Shown piece after piece: positions 11,650 through 23,099 of a stretch of DNA of 64,000 bases; within the stretch, counting starts at the first letter, position 1, and every line of letters begins with the position of its first letter. Below the pieces are notes generated by a model. The model worked only from the letters and a program-made list of their open reading frames with translations, ran no database searches and was not told the DNA's origin. The position numbers and the translations under genes were made by a program. Source of the DNA: Polytrichum commune (taxonomy: Eukaryota > Streptophyta > Polytrichopsida > Polytrichales > Polytrichaceae); NCBI GenBank assembly GCA_950295325.1, contig OX485805.1:19953501-20017500 (forward strand), read 5' to 3'.

Positions 11650-12585
11650 AAACATAGTTTCATCACCCGTGAATCCTTGCATGTATCCAAATTGGGGATG
11701 TTTCTGATCTTCTTCGCATGTGAGTTGATCTGTGAAGGCTGAGTGATGCCCATCATGTGTAACCACAAACGGCTCTAATGTTAGTCGAGGGCAGTGAAGT
11801 GGCACAACGTTGTTTTCGACATCATCGCTGTCAAAAACGGCCTTCGATCGACATCATCGCTGCCATCGCAATGTGAATGCACTAGTGCGATGGCATTTTA
11901 GGGTTTGCTACAATGAGCCCCCGCTAACTTGGAGCGATTCCTGGTGAATCCAACGATTTGGCCTTCCCAGCCTTTACACCTGGATGGCACATGCGTTGTA
12001 ACTGATTCATTCCATTGCCTAGATTGTCATATGCACACAATCTTGGAGACACAAGTGTGGTGACACCCTCGTAAGTAAGTAAGGCTACATATATACTGAG
12101 GTAGAAATACCCTGACCCGTGAAACTAAGGTGATTTGCATTGAAGATCTGGTCTGACAATCATGAGATGATTTCCCAAGATAGACGAGAAGGATTCATGA
12201 AGATTGCAGCTTGTTTCATGTTTTTCTGTTCTATACAAAAAATGCTACAATTTTTCAAAGTGGAAAGCTGTCAAACTCCTACTTGTTCACTAGATTCTTC
12301 CTACACCGAACATGGTAATTCGCATTTTCATACAGATGATCGCCTAACTCGGTTACCTCATGAGTACATTAACACTTGGCTCCCATTGGCTACAGTAAGT
12401 GTACACGCATTGAAGTTGTCGTTGAGCTATGATCGGTTTTAGAAATGGCACTTCACCATTATGACGGCGGTCTAGTGCACGGCTAGAGGGTGGTTAATGG
12501 GTTATGGTATTTCTACCTTACATGATCATACTATCGAAGGACTCGTAAACCTAAAAGCGACACGATGCAAAGTCGTTCAGAATGG
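11650..12585. other. non-coding stretch without a recognised element
   Basis: Flank of the Harbinger element. There are short ORFs without family resemblance, and I could not define a repeat boundary here. Confidence 0.4.
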
Positions 12586-12589
12586 GACC

Positions 12590-13000
12590 GAACCTCTTCT
12601 TCGAGGGACTCTTCTACTAAGACCTCTTGGTGCTCGTGCTTGTCTTTCTTGTGTCGGATCTACTTTTGAAAGTCAAGTGAACCTCTTCGGGCCTCCTTCT
12701 TCTTCAATCGTAGTTGTTGTTTTTTTTGAAAAATCGTTAGAGTTTAGAAGAGGTTTTTCCCATGGGACCCGTCACCCGGTTGTGATCCTGGATCGACCTA
12801 TGCAAGACTAGCTTGCTCCACCCATCCTAGGGTAGCCAACTAGGAAATTGGCTTCTTGTAACCGGACAATTTATTTTTGCCTAGCTTGGATGACTTTACC
12901 GAGATGCTCCCAAACTGATTCTTTGGCCAACTCACATGGAGTTTGATTCGGAGGCTCCACGAGTAACTTTATTAGCCAACATATCGTCGTTGAATCCAAG
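12590..13000. repeat. dispersed repeat, copy 1 of a three-copy family
   Basis: It shares with 39250-39620 the core ATCCTGGATYGRCCTAT, then GCTAGCTTG and TCCACCCATCCTAG, and with 15110-15470 the surrounding GGGACCCGTT and ACTAAACCCATGG-type stretches. No ends or ORF could be defined. An LTR or LINE remnant is possible. Confidence 0.6.
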
Positions 13001-14480
13001 GATCACCCCAATTCGGGCTTTCGGAGCTTCGTAGATGGATTGCATTTGTTTGGTGAACGATGTCATTGTTCATATCGTATCATCAAATGACCTCACACTA
13101 GAAGAAAATTGGTTCAGTACAACCATCTGTCGCAGCTTGTTCATTAGCAACTCATGCGTTGCAAACTCATAAAGAAATCATGTCGGTCATCAACTAGAGG
13201 ATTTTGGTTGCGAATTCTCCCACCAAAAAAACACACACGCGCGCGCAACCAAAAACCTCTCGCAAAAAACCAAGATGATTCATTTATGTAGTTTCCTTGC
13301 CGTGAATCACAATGGACAAGTTACAACAAAATGATCATACTTGACAAGTTTCCTTTCTAACGTGAAGAGTCTTTGAACGTTGACACAATACACGAAAGAG
13401 CGTCAATAACCACGTTGTGGGTGCATTCCTACTCTATAAATCATCCCAAGAGGAAGATAATAGAGGGTGCTTGTTAGTAGGTGGGAGAATAGGGTTTTAG
13501 GGTTTAGGGGTGGGTTGGGGGGGGGGGGGGGGTGAAACCCTAGGCCTAGGCACCCCCAAAGTTTGGGCTTCTTTTTGAGATTCACAGTTGGAGGACGGCT
13601 CACGCTCGGTGCATCATGTCGTGAGCTCTAGCTACCAACCCCATCTATGGTTGTCGTAAAGCTTAAAAAGTTGCTTCAGAGCAGGGACAATCGTACTCTT
13701 CATCCTTGTCATCACTCAGTACACCGGATTGTCAGAGTTTAACTAAGTTAACATAGCCACCTGTTTTAGCTAATTCGTAACTTATCTTAGGTGCCCCAAT
13801 TCGCGTTCAATGCACTTTCTTTGGGTTAGTATAATTCAATTAAAAGGGATAGAGCTTTTTCATTTTTATTGATTTGTTTTTTCAAGATAGAAACGCTAAC
13901 GAGTCAAAGAGGATTGTAATAAGGGTGAGTTTTCGTGTAGGTTGTTTGCCCACGATATTCTAAGTAATAATGGGACGGAGGTATTTCATATTGTAGATAA
14001 GCACAAGCCGTCAACTAACCACATTCTGGTGGTCTATTAGAATGTGGAGGGCCGTGGACTTTCGTGCATCCACTAAAGCACTTTTTAACCTACAAATGTT
14101 GGTTACCGAAGGATTGAAGACTAGTTGTAGGAGGAGGAGGAGGAGGATGTTTTAACTTAGAGGAGAAGGTTAGTAGGTGGACCCGTATTTGAGAAGATGA
14201 GAGTAGCTAGTTGGCACATACGAACCTCAACCCACCAAATTCTAGCTACATTTGAGCGGGTTTGTCCTTATTCCCACTAGAATATGGTGGGCGACCAACC
14301 TACAAGGAAACTCACCCTAAGCTTTACCATCCTCACAATGCGTAACACAACAGTGATGCCAAAAACCCACACCCACATGGGCCTAGGACATCTCTGTATC
14401 CCCAACTTGAAAAGATAGAGCCATGTCTATCATAAAATGAAGTGAAGCTAAATTGAAAGTCCATAAAGGCAACATGCGTA
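13000..14480. other. non-coding stretch with poly(G) tract
   Basis: No gene seen. It contains a 16-base G run at 13517-13532 next to a GGGTTTAGGG-like segment, and a short GGA repeat near 14130. A trace of the neighbouring repeats may be present. Confidence 0.4.
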
Positions 14481-14840
14481 TGGGACTAGAAGTAGATTAA
14501 GATGGTGACAAAAAGGTTAATTCCCTAGAGTAATGGAGTGCACTAGCCTCTATGAGATAGAGGCCAATATCAACTTGATGATCCAATTAAAAGATAGATT
14601 TAAGACTACCAAATACTACATTTTGAATTAGAGAAAATAAAACGAATTGCTTTAAAAGTCTAGGATGCCACAAGGCTTATGGGACTAGAAGTACATCAAG
14701 GTGAGGCTAATTCCTTGGAGTAAGGAGGTGCATGGCCTCAATAATGCAGTGACTAATATCAACTTGATGATCTAGTTGAAAGAATGACTCGGGGTTGCCT
14801 AATACTACGTTTTGAAATAGGGAGGGGAGCCTATCTCTAA
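14481..14840. repeat. tandem duplication, period about 199 bp
   Basis: A segment starting TGGGACTAGAAGTA recurs 199 bases later. Both copies continue with a GGTGCA/GAGTGCA segment and ATCAACTTGATGATC and end near a TACTACRTTTTGAA stretch. Divergence is moderate with small indels. Confidence 0.7.
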
Positions 14841-15109
14841 TGGAGTTCTACAAGGGACATTCCAACACAAAGTGTGCCTCATTTTCAAATGTATTTTCAA
14901 AGCAAAACTGATAGAGGATTTTGTCCCTAGAGATTGGGATAGTCAACTACTGGCAAATTTCAATGGCAAGTCTACGATTTGAGGTGCGGAAAGCCCCAAT
15001 GAATGTAGAGGGCACACTCCAACACAAAATGTGCCTCATTGTTAGCTACATAGAGTTCTCCATAATGTCCCTAAACGAGGGATGAAACTGTGGGTTTGAT
15101 CCTTCTTTG

Positions 15110-15470
15110 AGAAAACTTTCTATAAAGAGCTCGTTAGCTTATTGTGTACCAGAAGCTATTTTGAAAGTTGGGTTCAACTTTTGGGACCTCCTCTTCCCAC
15201 CTCTCAAACTTTAAGAGAATGTTAGGATCTAACATAAAGTATATGCATGGGACCCGTTATTATAAATCATGAATTGACGTCCACAAAACTAAACTTGACC
15301 CACCGGTCCTAGTAAGACAACTTAGACGACATATTTGTAATCAAATCATCAAGAAAACTTGAGCGACTTTGTGTTGATTTTCATAAACTCAGGATTTGGG
15401 GACTAAACCCATGGTTTCATCTGCTTGACTCTACGAATAACTCTATTGCAAGAGTAACTAATCCACATAA
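15110..15470. repeat. dispersed repeat, copy 2 of a three-copy family
   Basis: Begins near AAGAGCTCGTTAGC and ends near GGGACTAAACCCATGG. The same landmarks in the same order occur at 39270-39570 (GAGCTCGTGAGC to GGGACTAAACCCATGG) and partly at 12590-13000. Confidence 0.6.
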
Positions 15471-15528
15471 TTACTACAACCCTATATATAAGTGCATTGA
15501 TACAATAAGTGGCCTTCACACACAAGTT

Positions 15529-16480
15529 GTAAGCAAGTTAGGTAATGTGGAGACTGAAGCTGCACCCATTGCACCAGTGCAATGAACGGAGAGAGCCAAC
15601 CGCTAGTGACGGATGCACCGGTTGAGTTTGAGGAATAAACTGGTTGAAGAAGTCATCAAGACTTCAGGAAAATCACAGATCGTTTAAAGGAATCTATGGA
15701 ATATATCTCAAATCAATAAAGAACAGTCACAACATGTAACCAAATGGACTTGGAAACACTGGTTAGGTTGTAAGCAAGTTAGGTTATGTGGGGACTGAAG
15801 CTGCACCGATTGCACCAGTGGTAACGAACGGGGAGGAGATCGAGCCAACCGTTAGTGATGGATGCACCGGTTGAGTTTGGGGAATGAACTGGTTGAAGAA
15901 GTCATCAAGACGTCAGGAGAATCACAGATCGATTAAATGAATCTATGGAATATATCTCAAATTAATAAAGATTAATCGCCGCATGTAACCGGATGGACTT
16001 GGAAACACTAGTTAGGTCATAAGCAAGTTCTGCACCGATTGCACCAGTGGCAATGAACAGGGAGAGATTGAGCCAACCGCTAGTGACGGACGCTCCAGTT
16101 GAGTTTGGGGAATTAACTGGTTGAAGTAGTCATCAAGACTTCAGGAGAATCACAGATCGATTAAAGGTATCTATGGAATATATATCAAATTAATAAAGAA
16201 TAATCGCAGCATATAACCAGATGGACTTGGAAACACTACAGTAGTTGGGTCGTAAGCAAGTTCTGCACCGATTGCACCAGTGGCAACGAACGGCGAGAGA
16301 TTGAGCCAACCGCTAGTGACGGATGCACCGGTTGAGTTTGGGGAATTAACTGGTTGAAGTAGTCATCAAGACTTCAGGAGAATCACAGAGCGTGTAAAGG
16401 AATCTATGGAGTATATCTCAAATTAATAAGGATTAATTTGATCGCAGCATGTAACTTAACGGGATGGGCTTGGGAACACT
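15529..16480. repeat. satellite-like tandem array, four units of about 240 bp
   Basis: Unit starts (TAAGCAAGTT) lie near 15530, 15771, 16020 and 16253. Each unit carries TGCACCRATTGCACCAGTG, GATGCACCGGTTGAGTTTG, GTCATCAAGACTTCAGG and a segment like CATGTAACCRGATGGACTTG. Units 3 and 4 share a loss of about 23 bases near their start, so they descend from one another rather than from unit 1. Diverged single copies in reverse orientation occur at 20825-21060, 21085-21420 and 57575-58140. Confidence 0.85.
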
Positions 16481-16704
16481 CGGATTTCGATCAATCATGG
16501 CCTCGGAAATCTCCCCGGGCACTGCACCGGTGACACACACACACTCAACCGTCCCAGCTCCTCCACTACTAAACTCACTGGCGGCACTGCTGCAGGAGGA
16601 ATTTTCCAGCTTTCATCTGCCCCACACCAGCTGTCCTGGGAGTTATTTATTTCTGTCAGCTCCAATGACCAACCGTTTCAAACTAACAGTCAGCAATACC
16701 TAGT

Positions 16705-17950
16705 TAACACCCGCAGGTGTCGCCGCAATTTATGATAAGTTGAGGGGCACTTTTAGACTGGAGCTTGAGGGCCCCTGACCGACCTTTGAATCCTATTCTA
16801 CAACAGAAGTTAGCGCTGGTGATGAAAAAGGCCAAGAGCGAGCGAGCATCCCTCCCACTCCCACTTTACACACGAGCTGGAGGAGAAGCGACAACTCTCT
16901 GAAAAACTTGCAGGAACTCCTGCATGACATGCAATGGGTAACAATTCATGGTCTATGAGGTTTTGCGTCTAGCTAGTTGAGAGACCACAATACCTCAAGT
17001 TTGTCGAGATTTTTTTTATTTTTTTATTTTTTTATTTTTAAAAAAAAGTCTCTTTAAAAAAAACACACGGTTTGGGAAGGAGTCTTGGCCCACTTTTTAC
17101 ATTTTATAGTGTTCATGGGGTGTTGGAACTCCCCCCAAAAAGTGAAATGAAGGGAAGGCATTTGGCCTTGGCCATCACATGGTAATGTAAAACTGATTCT
17201 CTTGTCAAAACTTTGAGCGCCTTATTTTGGGTGCCTTCAAAAGTTTGCCATGATATTTTTTTTTTATGTAGTCGTCTTTTGCCCAAAGTCAAGCACCTAC
17301 CTTTCACCTCTCCAAATTTTTGGACTCCAACCCACTCGAACACTCCTCAAACATTACAAAATGTCCAAGAGTGCACCAAAACGTCCCTACCAAACCATTA
17401 CTTTTTAGGAGAGGCTTTGAAAATAACTCTACTATGGCTTAGTGTGTGTAGAAAGGTCCACATCGATACAATAGTAGTGAACACAACATTTGGTCGAGAG
17501 TGCATTCGCACATTTCTTTACACTGCGGTTGGAGACTAGACGCACGACCACACAAAACTCAATCTCAAATTTCCATGCTACGACCTTCAGGTGACTACAT
17601 TGAATATGATATTTTGTGTCACTTGCTATTTGGAATTGCGCAACACTATAACTATTTACTGTACATTTTTTATTTTATTTGTTTACCAACAAAGGTCGAA
17701 TCATTCACATCTTTACTTGGTAAAAAATATATCAACAATGAGAAGATATAGGAACATGTGACTCCGAATAGTAAGTGGCACTAAACATCATATTATAGTG
17801 TAGTTTCAAGGACCCTCACAACTTCACAGTGTGACTAATTGACCCTAATTAAGTGCATTAAAACTGAACTCTCTCTCTTTCTCTCTCTTTGAATTCCGGC
17901 ATGACTTGATAGTTATGTGGCTATAGGGAATAAGAGTAATTGAAGATGGA
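16705..17950. other. non-coding stretch without a recognised element
   Basis: No gene recognised. An A/T homopolymer patch lies near 17010-17065. Around 17757 the sequence GACTCCGAATAGTAAG resembles the inner end of the palindromic MITE family at 36167 and 59089, so a fragment of that family may end here. Confidence 0.35.
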
Positions 17951-17988
17951 GGTGGCAGACCAAAGCGCTCGCCTCCGTTACATAGTAA

Positions 17989-18552
17989 GGGCCGCTTCAC
18001 ACTGTGGCCAAAAGTTGAGAGGCCGTCGATTTCCACCAATCAGGTTGCAAGAAACCAAGAACTCAGCCTCTCGACCTTGCACACTAAGGCCAAAGTCCAA
18101 AGGCCGTCGTAATTTAAAATGCTTACTTTTTTTTACGAAGGCGATGGACTCTCGAAGGAAGTTTGGGTTAGACAGGAATGGAAATCCCAACTATGGTCGA
18201 GAGGCCATCGGTTTTTTTTTTCATAAAAAAAAATCCATCATTGACAAGATCTTGGCCGTTAGATTGGAGGGGTTGTTTTGGGCAAGGAATAAAGTGGGAT
18301 GCTCCTTTGGGTTTGGACTCTGGAGGCTTCACACTATGGCCATCCAAGTCGAGAGGCCGTGGGAGTTCATGGCCAAAGGTTTGAACTTTGGGCTTGGCCT
18401 TTGGAGGCTTCACACTGTGCCTGGCCGAAGGATCCAATTCCCATATTTTTATTGGCGATCTATTTCCAACCCGTTTCTTCGGACTCTCAACAAAGTTGGG
18501 CCATTCAATCCCACTGCCTCTCGACTTGGATGGCCATAGTGTGACGCGGCCC
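17989..18552. mobile_element. Harbinger-type MITE, 564 bp, with TAA target duplication
   Basis: The ends are inverted repeats of about 40 bases: GGGCCGCTTCACACTGTGGC on the left and GGGCCGCGTCACACTATGGC read from the right. Both are followed by a segment containing CGAGAGGC or TGAGAGGC. TAA flanks both ends (17986-17988, 18553-18555), as for PIF/Harbinger. Inside, the terminal motif (GGCTTCACACTRTG) recurs at about 18325 and 18405, so the element grew by internal duplication. The open frames across it are not coding. Confidence 0.85.
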
Positions 18553-19098
18553 TAAGAAGGTGGCCTTGAGCTTAGAGCGTACACTCTAAACTCCGTAGTA
18601 TCACACATGTGGCAACCAAAGTGCATGTGATATTTCGGGGGTTTGCAGTGTTAACATGGGTATGTGATACTATAGAATTAGTGTAGCATGTGACATTATG
18701 GAGTAACACAAAAGAGATGTGAGGACAATTTGAATTCGTTCTCCCGTCACCTGCGCTATTGTGGTCCACTCCACTTGGCCTTCCTAGGTGATGTGGTAGA
18801 CGCATGCACCAACATTCAACAAGTGGCAGAACAACAACAATAAGAAGGTGACACTCCACATGTTGACACATGGCGCAATGCGAGGGTGTGGGTTGACTTC
18901 TTGGGCGGTTTGCAGTAATGACAAATTTCGTGACAAAAGGGAGAGAAACGTGACAACAATAAGGAATGAGATTTGAACTACGAGCATCCGTTCCCTAGGG
19001 TTTCGGGATATTAAAGAGTGCGTGACATTATGGAGGTTGATATTACAAAGTTTAAGGTGTAGCATCCTGCTGGGTGGGCTCATGGATGTGGCACAATG

Positions 19099-19449
19099 TT
19101 CAAGATTGAAGTCTTCAATGCCCTTCAAATGCGATTCGGCCCTTCAAATGTGATTCGGCCCTTCAAAATGCAACCCCAAATCGAGAATGAAGAAGTCACT
19201 TGAAGTCCTCAAATATAATCTACCCGCCACAAGAACCAACAAGCATACTTGGACATTGCCACTCCAAGAAGTGGAGTTCGATGGTTAATTCTTAATTCTT
19301 CACATCGTACTGGAACACATGTACCATATAATTCATGCACAAGTTTTGTATTTCATTTCTATATTCCTGGATTTGAACGAACTCTTAAACCAATAGGCTG
19401 AAATGTGAAAGCCCTTCAAAATGAAACTCATGTGAGGACTTCAATCTCG
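19099..19449. repeat. possible small inverted-repeat element with CCCTTCAAA motifs
   Basis: The ends read TTCAAGATTGAAGTCTTCA and, inverted, TTCGAGATTGAAGTCCTCA. Near the left end two exact-length 19-bp units (CCCTTCAAATGYGATTCGG) stand in tandem at 19121-19158, and CCCTTCAAAATG recurs at both ends. The same CCCTTCAAA motif is repeated in the MITE at 57792-58090. I see no clear target duplication. Confidence 0.4.
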
Positions 19450-19475
19450 AACGCTGGTGTGGCAGCAGCAGCTGG

Positions 19476-19535
19476 CGCAGGCAGGCAGGCAAGCAGGCAG
19501 CTAAGAAGCGGAGGCGCAGGCAGGCAGGCAGCAGT
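19476..19535. repeat. (GCAG)n/(GGCA)n microsatellite
   Basis: Two GCAGGCAGGCAGGC tracts separated by about 20 bases. Confidence 0.85.
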
Positions 19536-19616
19536 ACGACAAAGGGAGTCCAGTGGTTTTGCATGGTCGCAAACTAACTTAAACTGGGGTGTCAGGGCAG
19601 TGCCCACGTACAAACA

Positions 19617-19725
19617 ATTTACTTACTTACTTGCTTGCTTACTTACTTGCTTGCTTACTTACTTACTTGCTTGCTTACTTGCTTGCTTACTTACTTACTT
19701 AATTACTTGCGAGCGAGCTTGCTTG
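19617..19725. repeat. compound tetranucleotide microsatellite (ACTT)n/(GCTT)n
   Basis: About 100 bases of alternating blocks of TTAC and TTGC units. A related GCTTGCTTGCTAGCTAGC tract lies at 19963-19984. The leucine/cysteine-rich translation of this tract is not a protein. Confidence 0.9.
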
Positions 19726-20728
19726 CTGGCTGCTGCTGCTGTTGCCTCGAGTTTCGAAAGCTCCTCATGCAGCAGGCAGGCTAGGCAGGGGTGGAAAAGA
19801 GGGGAGTCAATGGCCCAGGCTGTTACGCTTTTCATCAGCACAGCCTGGCTGTCTACTGCTGCTGCTGTTGTAAGTGTAGTTTAATAGGGCTACGCCTACT
19901 ACTGTATTCCCAGTACACAACTACCCAAACTTGCACTCATTTGTGTGTGTGTGTGTGTGCGTGCTTGCTTGCTTGCTAGCTAGCTACTTGTGTAGCTGCG
20001 CCTGCAAGGCAAGTAACGAGTTAGATTGAGGAGTTAGAGGTGAGGTAAGGTTGTGGTGGAGACCACAGTCCCGGGGAGTTCTTTGCAAAAAATCGGTACA
20101 TTTCCTACCTTTCATAAAGAGGTTTGGATTTTTTTTTTGGGGGTTCTTTTTACGCAGAATCTACCGAAAGCCATTTTTTTTCTTTTTCTTTCTCAGCTGG
20201 ATTTTTATGTTTACCTTTATCGTTCAGTGGTTTTCGTGGCTTCTGAATTTTACTTCGGTACGTTTCCGAAGTTGTGTATGGAAAGTCGGGTTTAGGGTTT
20301 TTATTTTATTTTATTTTGTAAAAGAGAATTGAAACCACAAGAGTAGAAGCGGAAGGTTAGAGCAGGAATGGGGTAGAGAGAAGAGTCCCAATGGGGGGAG
20401 TGAGGTACTTTGTCTGAGGGGCTCGAACTCTTCTTATACTCGTGAGAGAGGGTCCCTGGCTGTTTAGAGCCTCGAAACCCTAATCGGCCCAATGACAACA
20501 GAGCCAACCATAATAGCCTCCATGGTTTCTAACCTTACAACTCGAGTATTACCCTAATAGAATTATCCGCCCTATCCCTAGTCCCTTCGACCCCTATGAT
20601 GCCTCAACTGGGCCACATTGCCGGTCTATTCTCCTTTGAACCAGTCGATTTCCGACCTCGACAATTTTACATCGGATCCTCGCCCTAATCATTGCGGACT
20701 CATTAGGAAATCTACAAAAAAATCAGCT

Positions 20729-20820
20729 AGCTCGTAACTAAACCTCATTACTCCCCATACATCGATGAAGACCTAGCTCGTAACTAAACCTCATTACTCC
20801 CCATACATCGATGAAGACCT
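20729..20820. repeat. exact tandem duplication of 46 bp
   Basis: Two adjacent copies (20729-20774 and 20775-20820) start AGCTCGTAACTAAACC and end CATCGATGAAGACCT. They are identical, so the duplication is recent. Confidence 0.9.
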
Positions 20821-20824
20821 AGTG

Positions 20825-21060
20825 AGCGGGGAGGTTTTTGGGCGTAATCGGTCGAAACCCTATTACTGTTTCCAATTCAACCCAGTTACATGTTGACATC
20901 TTTCCAGGTTTTTCTTTATTATATTGAGGGAGCATTCTGTCTGTAGATCGATCAATAACTATCCTGAAGCCTTGCATTTAATTTGAACCGCTCATTTCTC
21001 AAGCTCAACCCATCCATCTGTGTTCCTAGCTGTCGGCTCTCCCTGTTCATTGTGTAGGCC
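20825..21060. repeat. single reverse copy of the 240-bp satellite family
   Basis: Landmarks in reverse order compared with the 15.5 kb array: CCCAGTTACATG, TTCTTTATTATATTGAGG, TCCTGAAGCC, CAAGCTCAACCCATCC, CTCCCTGTTCATTG. It is more diverged than the array units are from each other. Confidence 0.7.
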
Positions 21061-21084
21061 TGAACCCAACAGAAAAAACAGTGT

Positions 21085-21420
21085 CTGGGGAGGATTTTGG
21101 GTATGATTGGTTGTTATTCTAGTGTTTTCAAGTCCAACCGGTTACATGTTGACATTTTTCAGTTTGTTTTAATTAGATTGGGGGGATATATGGCTAGGGC
21201 GAACCAACCTGTATATTGGTTCCTTGGAGGCAAGGGTTTAGGCATCCAACAAGGAACCAGTGTATGGATGGTTGGTTCGCCCAAATCGGGGTGTATTCAA
21301 CAAATTCCTCTAGAATGATCGGTAATCTTCCTGAAGTTGTGAACTTCAACTTGTTCTTTTTCAAAAGCAACCAATTCATTTGTAACTAATTGTTGGTTCT
21401 CCACGTTCGCTGTAGAATAG
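21085..21420. repeat. second reverse copy of the 240-bp family, interrupted by a hairpin insert
   Basis: It starts TTTTGGGTATGATTGG, has AACCGGTTACATGTTGACA, and after an insert continues with AAATTCCTCTAGAATGATC and TCCTGAAGTTGTGAACTTC to a CTCCACGTTCGCTG end. The insert is the hairpin listed separately. Confidence 0.7.
21197..21282. repeat. 86-bp inverted repeat inserted in a repeat copy
   Basis: GGGCGAACCAACC at 21197-21209 is exactly inverted at 21270-21282, and GGTTCCTT further in is matched by AAGGAACC. The sequence folds into a long hairpin. The sister copies of the host repeat lack it, so it is an insertion. No target duplication is certain. Confidence 0.7.
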
Positions 21421-21789
21421 TAAGCGATGAGCATGGTTCTTTATTATTAGGTTTCCAAAGTTTTTGTATTATCTTATTTGCGAGTTCAAGGGGATTCCAA
21501 CACGTCTAAGATCGCATCGTCTGAACACCACATGCAAAAGTTGTAAGGGTTGGAAGTTTCATTGGTAGGTGACCTTGAAACCAAACCAATATCAAGTGTT
21601 TAGATTGTGTAAATTTTCCATAATTAGTGTGTTCCTATTGTGAGAGGATTCCAGGTGCTGAATCTTAGTCACGTGTCGGTTTTGGATATGTTTACCTTAG
21701 ATGATGCCAAACCCATCATTTTCGGGTGTTGGTCTTGGCATTCTCTACTTTAGGAGCCGGACTTATGCCACCCCTGGCCATCCAATAGT

Positions 21790-22415
21790 CGAAAACTCGG
21801 TCGTAAACAACACAATTCCAACTTCCAAATAATTACTTTCTTCAATCAACATACTCAATTTAGATCCCTTGTAGATTGCTCATGTCAATTGTACAAGCGT
21901 GATGTTTGGGACCATGTTTTCTACTACAATGATTGTCATACATTGTGGCTTACCATGGGCAACCCTATTGTGTGGCCACAATATACACCATGAAGTAGGA
22001 AAATACTGTGTTACTTTAGTTACATGTTTCATGCCCCCATGGTATATCACCCCCTTCCCAAAGATTGGAAGTCATTCAATGCACATCAATTTCAATCCAA
22101 TTGAAACATTGTAGCTTGCAACACATACGTCTAATGTTAAATACCGTGGGTGGTAATTAGCATGCACCCCACATTATGATCACCAATATATTTTTATTTT
22201 GGAAATAAGCTCAACAATACAACCTTACTATCGAGGATAATTAGTGTAGTAGGAAACATGGTCCCAAGCAACACAATTTCAAACTCCAAACAATGACGAC
22301 AACTTCACTTGATTGAAATGCCAAATCTAAACCCCTCATAGATTGCTTGTGCCAATGTTACAAGCATATCGTATGTGATTTGTATTGATTGGGACCATGC
22401 ATTCTCTTAGCAATT
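21790..22415. repeat. pair of direct repeats, about 465 bp apart
   Basis: The segment at about 21790-21925 (ACAACACAATTCCAACTTCC ... GATTGCTCATGTCAATTGT ... GGGACCATG) recurs at about 22255-22415 (GCAACACAATTTCAAACTCC ... GATTGCTTGTGCCAATGTT ... GGGACCATG). They could be an old tandem duplication or the direct ends of a short element. Confidence 0.6.
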
Positions 22416-22680
22416 CTCAACCTAGTTACATTCATCATTTTAGTAGAGCACCTTCATCCGTAATGAATGAGTAGAGTCATCCATCATTCGTCCATAAGTA
22501 TTAAGGGGGTTCCAGTTGAATAAACCCCCCATAAGTTGAAAACCAATTCACCGGTTCACTCCATATGGGTCCCACAATATCAATTTGGAGTCTCTAATGA
22601 TTTTTTTAAATAAAATAAAATATCCATTAAATAAAATAATCACTTGTCCCCACATTGAAGTGGCTGTAAATTCTTGTGTT

Positions 22681-22872
22681 GTTGGTCCAAGATGACCTTA
22701 AATACCGGATGATGGTGGAGAGACACCCAAATCTCAAGGAAAAGGTTGGCGGTTCGAATCCCGGCTGTGAAATTTCCTCTCTACTTGACGGAAAACTTGC
22801 GAGGTGGTGAACTGCCTCATGTGCTTTGGCGCTGGCATGTCGGCCTTTTGTCTCAAAATAAAAAATAAAAAA
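22681..22872 (+). mobile_element. tRNA-derived SINE, copy 1 (192 bp) with 14-bp target duplication
   Basis: The body begins GTTGGTCCAAGATGACC, has a weak A-box region (GATGATGGTGGAGAGA, near 22709) and a perfect pol III B box GGTTCGAATCC at 22751-22761. It continues with CTACTTGACGGAAAAC and ends in an A-rich tail of AAAAAT units. TAAATTCTTGTGTT flanks it on both sides (22667-22680 and 22873-22886). The structure is that of a SINE inserted by target-primed reverse transcription. A sister copy lies at 35931-36088. Confidence 0.88.
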
Positions 22873-23042
22873 TAAATTCTTGTGTTATTGTGGGATGATG
22901 GGGTTCCGATGATGAATCTTATTGCTTTATTGAGTCTAATTATTCATGAGCCTTTTATGACTATGTGCATATTGTTTTGGGAGGAGGCGGGGCCATGTAA
23001 TGATGGCTTTTTGTGTGCATGGTGTGCTATTAATTCCGCCAC

Positions 23043-23054
23043 GGGGGGGGGGGG
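23043..23054. repeat. poly(G) tract, 12 bases
   Basis: Uninterrupted run of 12 G. Confidence 0.9.
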
Positions 23055-23099
23055 CATTATGTGCACATTAAGAAACTACGTGTGATAAAAGTTTCCTAC

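Noticed and set aside
17940-18539. 199-residue ORF
   Set aside because: It lies across the 564-bp Harbinger MITE and its inverted ends, and all overlapping frames are equally open. No protein signal.
19405-19884. 159-residue Leu/Cys-rich ORF resembling a membrane protein
   Set aside because: The LLACLLTCLLTYLL stretch comes from the (ACTT)/(GCTT) microsatellite.
22751-22761. B box taken as a tRNA gene
   Set aside because: There is no cloverleaf and no acceptor pairing. The A-rich tail and target duplications show a SINE.
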